DNA of 44,178 nucleotides, from contig CAILVI010000011.1 of assembly GCA_903837595.1 (NCBI GenBank), forward strand, positions 1 to 44,178, in the 5' to 3' direction. The notes beneath the pieces were generated by a model. The model was given only the letters and a program-made list of their open reading frames with translations, was not told where the DNA came from and made no database searches. This document shows, piece after piece, positions 37,825-44,178 of the stretch. Source of the DNA: an uncultured Thiodictyon sp. GTDB taxonomy: Bacteria; Pseudomonadota; Gammaproteobacteria; Chromatiales; Chromatiaceae. The position numbers and the translations under genes were made by a program. Within the stretch, counting starts at the first letter, position 1. Every line of letters begins with the position of its first letter.

Positions 37825-38175
37825 TCAATACTGCACCAGGATGTCTTCATCGCGCACGATCATCTGGCAGGCCAGGCGCCATTCGGAGGGGATGTCATCC
37901 ACGGCCATCTGGTCGAGCTGCGCCGGGGTGATCTTGCCCAATTGACGCAGGACCACCTTTTCCTTTTCGGTCAGCAGGCCACCCATGCGCTGGTTCTTGT
38001 TGTCCACGCTGGTGACGCGCACGACGCAGTTGCCGCACTCGCCGTCCTGGCAGTCATGGTGAACGGGAACCTTGTTTTCCTTGGCGAGCTTGAGCACGGT
38101 CTCGGTGTGGCTTCCGGCCACGGCGTAAACGGTCTTGTCTTTGTATTCAGGACTGGAAAAAGTAACGAGTGCCAT
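37825..38175 (-). CDS. 2Fe-2S ferredoxin, nif-associated
   Basis: A 116-residue plant-type 2Fe-2S ferredoxin. The cluster ligands are in DCQDGECGNCVVRV (three cysteines) and the distal LACQMIV. The start at 38175 follows a GGAG site. It has an extra segment after the first cysteines (DNKNQRMGGLLTEKEKVV) and a C-terminal extension of about 20 residues. It lies between the other 2Fe-2S ferredoxin gene and draG in the nifB operon. It is likely an electron carrier for cofactor assembly or nitrogenase, or a protective FeSII-like protein; the sequence does not decide between them. Confidence 0.88.
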   Translation of the reverse strand: MALVTFSSPEYKDKTVYAVAGSHTETVLKLAKENKVPVHHDCQDGECGNCVVRVTSVDNKNQRMGGLLTEKEKVVLRQLGKITPAQLDQMAVDDIPSEWRLACQMIVRDEDILVQY

Positions 38176-38220
38176 AGGTCTACTCCGGCAGCTGAGGTGG
38201 ATCGATGAGGGCGATGGGGG

Positions 38221-39850
<1,630 letters not shown>

Positions 39851-39854
<4 letters not shown>

Positions 39855-40345
39855 CCGCGGACTCCCGGGGACTCGGCGGACGCGGCCATTGAGACGGTCG
39901 AATGCCCTTCTGGGCACACGGGGTCGACGCCGCCCCGGGAGCAGGATTGCAGGTCTTCGCCGTCCTCCAGTTCGACCCCCAGGGCTCGCAGTATCGGGCC
40001 GGGCTCGAAGCCGCAGTCGTAGAGTCCGGCCGTCTCGATCAAGGGCCGACGGATCAGCAGCGGGTCGGCGACCATCAGCGCCAGGGCCTCCGACTCGGAC
40101 AGCGCGGCGGGTTGGACCTCGCCCTTGCGGATGCGCGGCGCCGAGGGGTTGAACCACTCGGCCACCGGGCGGGTGCCGAAGAAGGGTCGCAGGCGCTCCG
40201 CGGTCCAGAGTTCGAGCAGCAGGTTGCGGACCTCCAGACAGTGCCCGACCGCGACCAGCCGGGCCTTCTGGCGGGCATTGGAGAGACAGCCGGGCTTCTC
40301 GTAGAAGACCAGTTCGCCGGGTACCGGTAGGTTAAAGGTGGCCAT
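39851..40345 (-). CDS. Nitrogenase-associated ArsC/Spx-fold protein (NifO-like)
   Basis: A 164-residue thioredoxin-fold protein of the ArsC/Spx superfamily, of the type called nitrogenase-associated protein. The N-terminus reads LVFYEKPGCLSNARQKARLV, with one cysteine where ArsC has its active site. GTRPVAEWFNPSAPRIRKGEV and LLIRRPLIETAG match the rest of the fold. A C-terminal extension (GEDLQSCSRGGVDPVCPEGHS) adds two cysteines. NifO of Azotobacter influences molybdenum/nitrate metabolism, but the function of this group is not settled. It starts 3 bp after the fdxN stop and its TGA overlaps the flavodiiron start, so it is tightly coupled to both. Confidence 0.85.
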
Positions 40346-40348
40346 GGT

Positions 40349-40627
40349 TCAGCGCGCCTGGATCTCGGCCATGGCCGCGGCCAGGCGGGCCGGAGGGATG
40401 CCGGTGAGTGACCCGGGCGGGTTGAGCGGCACCCCGAGCGAATCCAGAATCACCCCCTCGACCGGGCAGATGCCCGCGCACTGGGGCGCCACATGGTCGC
40501 CCTCGCACTCGGTACACTTGGCCGCGTCGATCAAGAAATGCGGCTTTGCGGCAACAATGGCCTGGCTTGGGCACAATGGCTCGCAGGCCCAGCAGTTCAC
40601 GCAGCCTTCAACGATCTGGTATGCCAT
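40349..40627 (-). CDS. fdxN: 4Fe-4S dicluster ferredoxin, FdxN type
   Basis: A 92-residue ferredoxin with two 4Fe-4S sites. The first motif is CVNCWACEPLCP; the second is the longer CTECEGDHVAPQCAGICP, the loop-extended pattern of bacterial ferredoxins encoded beside nifB. The ATG at 40627 follows an AGGAG ribosome site. It is 118 bp downstream of nifB. FdxN in other diazotrophs donates electrons to NifB for NifB-cofactor synthesis or to nitrogenase. The C-terminal ~25 residues (PPARLAAAMAEIQAR) form a short helix. Confidence 0.9.
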   Translation of the reverse strand: MAYQIVEGCVNCWACEPLCPSQAIVAAKPHFLIDAAKCTECEGDHVAPQCAGICPVEGVILDSLGVPLNPPGSLTGIPPARLAAAMAEIQAR

Positions 40628-40745
40628 CGGTCAGTCTCCTCTCTTCCGGCGTAGCGGGGTCGGGGTGGGGTTCAGCCTAAGGACGCCGGAAGAGTGGTCC
40701 GCAGGGGACCGTTCTTCTTCCGACGGTCAGTGCGCGTGCGCGAAC

Positions 40746-42251
40746 TCAGGCACGCATCCTCGCCACGGCAGGCATCGGCTGTTCCAGGCGCCCGGCGGCA
40801 GCCAGTTCACGGTAGAGCGCGGCGACCGCCTCCTCGATCGGCTCCAGCGCGTGCTCGCCGTTAGGCGTGATGCCCGCCGCCTCCAGTTGGCCCCAGGGCT
40901 CATAGCCGATCTTGGAACACAGCACCGCCTCGCAACCGGACAGCGTGCGGATGGTCTTGGCAAGCGCCGTTTCCGCGTCCCCGCAGGTATCCCCTCCGGC
41001 ACAATACAGCTCCACCTTGCGTACGCCGATGAAGCGCACATCGGTGGCATTCGCCTCGTAGATCAAGAACTCCCGGGCGTGGCCGAAGTGCTGATTGATC
41101 ACCCCGCCGCCGGTGGTGGCCACCGCCATCAGGACCGGACGCGTTTCCTTCTTGGTCCGCTTGATGGAGGCGATCGAGATGAAGGTCTCGCCGCTCTTCT
41201 TGCGCTGCGCCTCCCGATTGGCCTCGATGGTGGCATGGACCTGGCGCCGGTGCTCCATGGCCTGGGCGTAATCGATCTCCATCGTCTCGATCTTCTCCAG
41301 CGTGAATTCGTGCCCCCGATCTTCACCCAACATCCCCACCGCATCCGCCCGGCATTGGCGGCAGTGGCGCATCATATTCATATCCCCGGCGCAGGCGTCC
41401 TGGAGCGTCTGGAGTTCCTCATGGGTCGGCCCGCGCTGGCCCATCACACCATAGAAGGTGCCGTGCTCGGGCTCGGCGATCAGTGGCATCACATTGTGCA
41501 GGAAGGCCCCCTTGGCCTTGACCACGCGGCTGACCTCTTTGAGGTGTTCATCGTTGACGCCGGGGATCAGGACCGAATTGACCTTGACCAGTACGCCGCG
41601 CGCCACCAGCATCTCCAGGCCCTTCTGCTGCTGCTCGATCAGGATCGCCACGCCCTTGCGGCCCTTGACCCGACGGCCCTTCCAGAAGATCCAGGGATAT
41701 ATCTTGACCCCCACGTCCGGGTCCACGCAGTTGATGGTGATGGTCACGTGGTCGATGTTGTGCGCGCACAGCTCATCCACCACCTCCGGGAGTGCCAGGC
41801 CATTGGTGGAGACGCACAGCTTGATGTCCGGCGCCTTTTCCGATAGCTGGCGGAAGGTGTCGAGCGTGCGCCCGGGGTTGGCCAATGGATCGCCGGGGCC
41901 GGCAATGCCGAGCACCGTCATCTGAGGTATATTGGCAGCGACCGCGATGACTTTCTTCACTGCCTGGTTGGGGGTCAGAACCTCCGACACCACTCCCGGG
42001 CGCGACTCATTGGCACAGTCATACTTGCGGTTGCAGTAATGGCATTGGATATTGCAGGCGGGGGCCACTGCCACGTGCATACGTGCATAGTGGTGATGGG
42101 CCTCCTCCGAATAACAGGGGTGGTTGTGGACCTTGGCGCGGATATGCTCCGGCAGATGCGCCAGCGCGTCGGCCTTGCCGCCGCAACCGCTCGACGCACA
42201 ACCAGCCGCGGCGCCGCTACCCGTGCCGGGATCGATCACCTTCAACTCCAT
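40746..42251 (-). CDS. nifB: Nitrogenase cofactor biosynthesis protein NifB
   Basis: Radical SAM enzyme that fuses two 4Fe-4S clusters with a carbide carbon into NifB-co, the precursor of the FeMo-cofactor. The 501-residue protein has the radical SAM cluster motif CNIQCHYC (C66, C70, C73), the SAM-binding GIAGPGDPLANP, extra cysteines for the substrate clusters (N-terminal NHPCYSEEAHHH region and RHCRQCRADAVG), and a C-terminal NifX-like domain (AVATTGGGVINQHFGHAREF). I place the start at the ATG at 42251, after a GGAGG site; the open frame reaches 42359 without conserved sequence. It is the first gene of the operon under a sigma-54 promoter and NifA-type sites. Confidence 0.97.
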   Translation of the reverse strand: MELKVIDPGTGSGAAAGCASSGCGGKADALAHLPEHIRAKVHNHPCYSEEAHHHYARMHVAVAPACNIQCHYCNRKYDCANESRPGVVSEVLTPNQAVKKVIAVAANIPQMTVLGIAGPGDPLANPGRTLDTFRQLSEKAPDIKLCVSTNGLALPEVVDELCAHNIDHVTITINCVDPDVGVKIYPWIFWKGRRVKGRKGVAILIEQQQKGLEMLVARGVLVKVNSVLIPGVNDEHLKEVSRVVKAKGAFLHNVMPLIAEPEHGTFYGVMGQRGPTHEELQTLQDACAGDMNMMRHCRQCRADAVGMLGEDRGHEFTLEKIETMEIDYAQAMEHRRQVHATIEANREAQRKKSGETFISIASIKRTKKETRPVLMAVATTGGGVINQHFGHAREFLIYEANATDVRFIGVRKVELYCAGGDTCGDAETALAKTIRTLSGCEAVLCSKIGYEPWGQLEAAGITPNGEHALEPIEEAVAALYRELAAAGRLEQPMPAVARMRA

Positions 42252-42317
42252 CACATACCTCCAGGAAGTCGCGGGCGCCCGGCCCGGGGGTTTCAAATTG
42301 ACTCTGGAGACGGTAAA

Positions 42318-42332
42318 GCAAAGCCCGTGCCG
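42318..42332 (-). promoter_or_regulatory. Sigma-54 (-24/-12) promoter of the nifB operon
   Basis: On the minus strand the sequence CGGCACGGGCTTTGCT matches the RpoN consensus GGCAC-N5-TTGC exactly: GGCAC at 42331-42327 and TTGC at 42321-42318. The -12 element lies about 67 bp upstream of the nifB ATG, so transcription would begin near 42307. Two NifA-type sites lie 60-115 bp further upstream. Confidence 0.85.
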
Positions 42333-42395
42333 GACTCGGCGGCGTGGCGAAACGGGCATATTTTTCGTGACTTAGCTGGCTGGGGAGGGCGGCCT

Positions 42396-42411
42396 TGTCG
42401 GCAAGCCGACA
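42396..42411 (-). promoter_or_regulatory. NifA upstream activator site, proximal
   Basis: TGTCGGCAAGCCGACA is a perfect TGT-N10-ACA, the NifA binding consensus, and is itself fully palindromic. Its centre is about 80 bp upstream of the -24 element, the usual distance for NifA acting through DNA looping. Confidence 0.75.
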
Positions 42412-42429
42412 GGTGCGAGGCCGCGGCGT

Positions 42430-42445
42430 TGTGGGGATGGGGACA
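42430..42445 (-). promoter_or_regulatory. NifA upstream activator site, distal
   Basis: TGTGGGGATGGGGACA (plus-strand reading) is a second TGT-N10-ACA, 34 bp (about three helical turns) upstream of the proximal site. Its inner ten bases are not palindromic, so it may be weaker. Confidence 0.55.
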
Positions 42446-42629
42446 GGCGGGGCCATGGGAGCGCCGACGTCCTGTCGGCCAGTCGCCGTCAGGCGGCTCG
42501 CGGTTCTCAGCCGGGGGCATTGTTCCCCACGGCGGACCCCCGGTCCGGCTTGACGCGACTACCAGTGGGGCGAATACTGGGCCGGCGGAATAACCTTCCG
42601 CCGCCTTGTCCTGACCAGAGTTAACCAAC

Positions 42630-42869
42630 ATGCTGCAAACCTACACAGCACGATATACCTGCTTTCACGGCGGCTACATGGGTCAGTTGATCGACTGGCC
42701 CGAGGTCATCACTGAAGGTGCCACCCTCGAAGAGTGCCGGGCAATGCTCCGCGATGCGTTGCACGAGATGGTTCAGGCATACCAAGACCTTGGCCGGGAA
42801 ATCCCGGTCGGCAACGCCTTACTTGAGCAGCTGCCAGTGGAGTTGGACCTTGTCGGTAAAACGGCGTGA
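42630..42869 (+). CDS. hicB: HicB-family antitoxin
   Basis: A 79-residue HicB-type antitoxin: a degenerate RNase-H-like fold (YTARYTCFHGGYMGQLIDWPEV) with the helix EGATLEECRAMLRDALHEMVQAY typical of the family. In known modules HicB binds and neutralises the HicA mRNA interferase and represses the operon. It begins at the ATG at 42630 and overlaps the hicA frame by 20 bp, so here the antitoxin comes first. No separate DNA-binding domain is visible, consistent with the short HicB subtype. Confidence 0.85.
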   Translation: MLQTYTARYTCFHGGYMGQLIDWPEVITEGATLEECRAMLRDALHEMVQAYQDLGREIPVGNALLEQLPVELDLVGKTA

Positions 42870-43038
42870 TTTGGTGAGCTACTTTGAGGCCAATGGCTTC
42901 CGTTTGCTCCGGGAAGGCGCCAACCATGCGATCTATACAGACGGCAAGAAAGTGATTCCGATCAAGCGGCACAAACAATTCGATCGCATCACCGCAAACG
43001 AGCTCTGCAAACAGGCGGGGTTGGTTCCGAAATATTGA
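42850..43038 (+). CDS. hicA: HicA-family mRNA interferase toxin
   Basis: A 62-residue HicA toxin with the double-stranded-RNA-binding-like fold and the catalytic histidine in REGANHAIYTDG (family pattern G-S/N-H). IPIKRHKQFDRITANELCKQ follows. The best start is a TTG at 42850 (reading SVKRRDLVSYFEANGFRLL), because GTGGAG at 42837-42842 is a good ribosome site; a GTG at 42874 is too far inside the fold. It overlaps hicB by 20 bp, so expression is translationally coupled. HicA cleaves mRNA during translation in characterised members. Confidence 0.82.
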   Translation: MSVKRRDLVSYFEANGFRLLREGANHAIYTDGKKVIPIKRHKQFDRITANELCKQAGLVPKY

Positions 43039-43073
43039 TTGCGCAGGGCTCGGGGTCATGCAATGGCTCGGGA

Positions 43074-43088
43074 TCAGGTCTTGCAATC
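43074..43088. repeat. Left copy of a 15-bp inverted repeat
   Basis: TCAGGTCTTGCAATC here is the exact reverse complement of 43520-43534, which marks the left end of the insertion in the PIN gene. A shorter, imperfect version (GGTCATGCAAT) lies just upstream at about 43054-43064, suggesting a dispersed boundary repeat. Confidence 0.5.
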
Positions 43089-43233
43089 CAGCGCTGTTTC
43101 GGTGTGTGCAAGCGCTGCCTCATCGCTCACACCACCTCCTGGTTTCACATTGGTCGTCCGCAGCCGGATCGGGTGCATCCTGAAGAAAGTGGTGCTGGAG
43201 TAAGGCTTGTCAAATCTTACCTGGGCTTAACCC

Positions 43234-43503
43234 ATGGAAACTATTCGGCTCTCTACGAAGGGGCAGCTTGTCATACCGGCCGATCTGCGGGCGCGCCACC
43301 ACTGGGGCGCGGGGACCGAATTCTTCATTGAAGACCGAGGCGACGCCCTGGTGCTACGCGCGACCAAACCGTTTGAGCCCACCTCGGTCGAGGAGAGTCT
43401 GGGATGCACCGGCTACGCGGGTCCGGTGAAGAGCCTGGAGGCGATGGGCGCGGGTGTTGCCGCCGACCTGCGGCGGCGGTGGCAGTCGGGAAACGGCGCG
43501 TGA
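43234..43503 (+). CDS. AbrB/SpoVT-family antitoxin
   Basis: An 89-residue antitoxin with the swapped-hairpin DNA-binding domain of the AbrB/MazE type at its N-terminus (METIRLSTKGQLVIPADLRA, GTEFFIEDRGDALVLRATKP). Its C-terminus (EESLGCTGYAGPVKSLEAMG) would wrap the PIN toxin. Its TGA at 43501-43503 overlaps a GTG at 43500 that was the PIN toxin start. Since that toxin gene is broken, this antitoxin is now without an intact partner. Confidence 0.85.
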   Translation: METIRLSTKGQLVIPADLRARHHWGAGTEFFIEDRGDALVLRATKPFEPTSVEESLGCTGYAGPVKSLEAMGAGVAADLRRRWQSGNGA

Positions 43504-43799
43504 TTGCTGCCGACTGCGTGATTGCAAGACCTGACCCTTCCGCCCTGGACGTGCTGGCGACCTTGGTAAAGGGGTATGAGGCGCGACACCATCCCGGGCC
43601 GCCGCCCGATCCGATCGAGGCTATCAAGTTCAGGATGGAGCAACAGGGCCTGACGGTGGCGGACATGAAGCCCTATATTGGCCCCCCGCATCGGGTATAT
43701 GAAGTGCTTGCGCGCAAGCGCACGCTGAGCCTTGCGATGATTCGACGTCTGCATCGGGGGCTTGGTATTCCGGCAGAAAGCCTGATTGGCCCCTGCTGA
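43500..43799 (+). pseudogene. Start of PIN toxin fused in phase to a 5'-truncated HigA-type antitoxin
   Basis: From the GTG at 43500 the first five residues (VIAAD) are those of a PIN toxin. The phase then enters CVIARPDPSALDVLATLVK and continues as the body of a HigA antitoxin (YEARHHP, PIEAIKFRMEQQGLTVADMK, RVYEVLARKRTLSLAMIRRL, HRGLGIPAESLIGPC). HigA normally has about 35 more residues at its N-terminus, so the fragment is incomplete. The 99-codon frame could be translated from the PIN start and keeps the helix-turn-helix of HigA. No HigB toxin gene accompanies it. Confidence 0.65.
43520..43534. repeat. Right copy of the 15-bp inverted repeat, at the insertion boundary
   Basis: GATTGCAAGACCTGA, the exact complement of 43074-43088, sits where the PIN coding sequence stops and the HigA fragment begins. 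Confidence 0.5.
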
Positions 43800-43811
43800 G
43801 AAATCTGAGTC

Positions 43812-44127
43812 AGCGAATGACGATCCAGTCCAGGCCCGCAAGGCCGCCGACCTATTGGCTGGCCCCGAGACCATCCTGATCGCCCACTCAGTGTTACTTG
43901 AGTTGGAGTGGGTGTTGCGTGCCGTCTACGAGTTGTCGCGTCCGGCGATCTTGAAAGCGATGCGGCAGGTGCTCGGACTGCCCAGTACCCACATCGAGCA
44001 AGAAAATCCGTTCCTTCCGGGCTATGTTAGTGCCTGGCCAGAAACCGCAAACCCCTTTCTTGCTCAATCTGTTATAATCTGGCCCCATGGTTTAAGTTTG
44101 GCGCCACCTCCGATCGATGGGGCATGA
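43812..44127 (+). pseudogene. Remainder of the split PIN-domain (VapC-like) toxin gene
   Basis: After the HigA fragment the PIN toxin resumes in an unstarted frame: NDDPVQARKAADLLAGPETI, then LIAHSVLLELEWVLRAVYEL and MRQVLGLPSTHIEQEN. The central acidic residue (LLELEWVL) of PIN RNases is visible, but the first catalytic aspartate stays with the piece at 43500. After IEQEN (about 44005) the sequence changes again (PFLPGYVSAWPETANP), so the C-terminal catalytic part is lost too. The toxin should be inactive. Confidence 0.65.
44073..44078 (+). promoter_or_regulatory. Possible -10 box near the right edge
   Basis: A perfect TATAAT lies in the foreign segment after the PIN remnant and may drive a gene beyond the window. 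No good -35 box is found at 16-18 bp. Confidence 0.25.
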
Positions 44128-44178
44128 TACCAAGCGGTAACCGATGGATTTTTTGGGTCCGGTGGGGTACGGTCGCAA

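Larger units (their letters stand above)
42252..42629. other. 378-bp region between divergent nifB and hicB genes
   Basis: The nifB-proximal half holds the sigma-54 promoter and two NifA sites listed separately. The hicB-proximal half has a GCGGCTCGCGG-rich stretch and CCGCCGG/CCGGCGG pairs but no convincing gene. No -35/-10 for hicB stands out. Confidence 0.6.

Noticed and set aside
43035-43331. 98-codon plus-strand frame after hicA
   Set aside because: No recognisable domain, no ribosome site, and it overlaps the AbrB-type antitoxin gene in another phase.

Overview
The window is GC-rich bacterial DNA. A NifB operon with a DraG homologue, together with RdgC, a YaiL/DUF2058 protein and a periplasmic Skp/OmpH protein, points to a nitrogen-fixing gammaproteobacterium. 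A purple sulfur bacterium of the Chromatiaceae is my best guess, but no photosynthesis or sulfur-oxidation gene lies in the window, so this stays an inference.

Left part (1-11.7 kb): a polyprenyl sugar transferase runs off the left edge and faces away from a nucleotide-sugar dehydrogenase and a UDP-glucuronate 4-epimerase type enzyme; all three are exopolysaccharide genes. Housekeeping genes follow: rdgC, a decayed fetB-like fragment, a very long DUF349 protein in an operon with a GloC-like metallo-hydrolase, a YdcH-like small protein, Skp/OmpH, and divergently a DUF2058 protein and a TatD nuclease.

Middle part (11.8-35 kb) is accessory. It holds three consecutive secreted proteins (a beta-helix protein, a 1738-residue RHS/YD-repeat protein, and a YD plus thrombospondin-type-3 protein), a HEPN/MNT toxin-antitoxin pair, a von Willebrand A protein gene broken by two in-frame stops, an Abhydrolase_9 membrane protein, and a CHAT protease-STAND NTPase-TPR protein lying between a 123-bp palindrome and a cluster of hairpin repeats. 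Then come an MBL-fold/lipocalin-like gene pair, an orphan double-ATPase peptide ABC protein, an AT-rich GT39-type glycosyltransferase gene broken by one TAG, and a zinc-ribbon metallopeptidase. A recQ tail fragment and a dprA gene whose 3' end is replaced by foreign sequence follow.

Right part (36.8-44.2 kb): a seven-gene minus-strand nif operon runs nifB, FdxN-type ferredoxin, NifO/ArsC-like nitrogenase-associated protein, flavodiiron protein, two 2Fe-2S ferredoxins, draG. It is preceded by a sigma-54 -24/-12 promoter and two NifA-type TGT-N10-ACA sites. NifB makes the FeMo-cofactor precursor, the ferredoxins probably deliver electrons, the flavodiiron protein may remove oxygen, and DraG would reactivate ADP-ribosylated nitrogenase reductase. 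Beyond the promoter is a toxin-antitoxin patch: an overlapping HicB/HicA pair, then an AbrB-type antitoxin whose PIN toxin gene has been split by a HigA fragment.

Gene decay recurs across the accessory DNA (fetB, vWA, glycosyltransferase, recQ/dprA, PIN/HigA). The clearest regulatory signal is upstream of nifB, and the best candidate for an undescribed system is the CHAT-STAND-TPR protein. I saw no rRNA, tRNA or CRISPR array.
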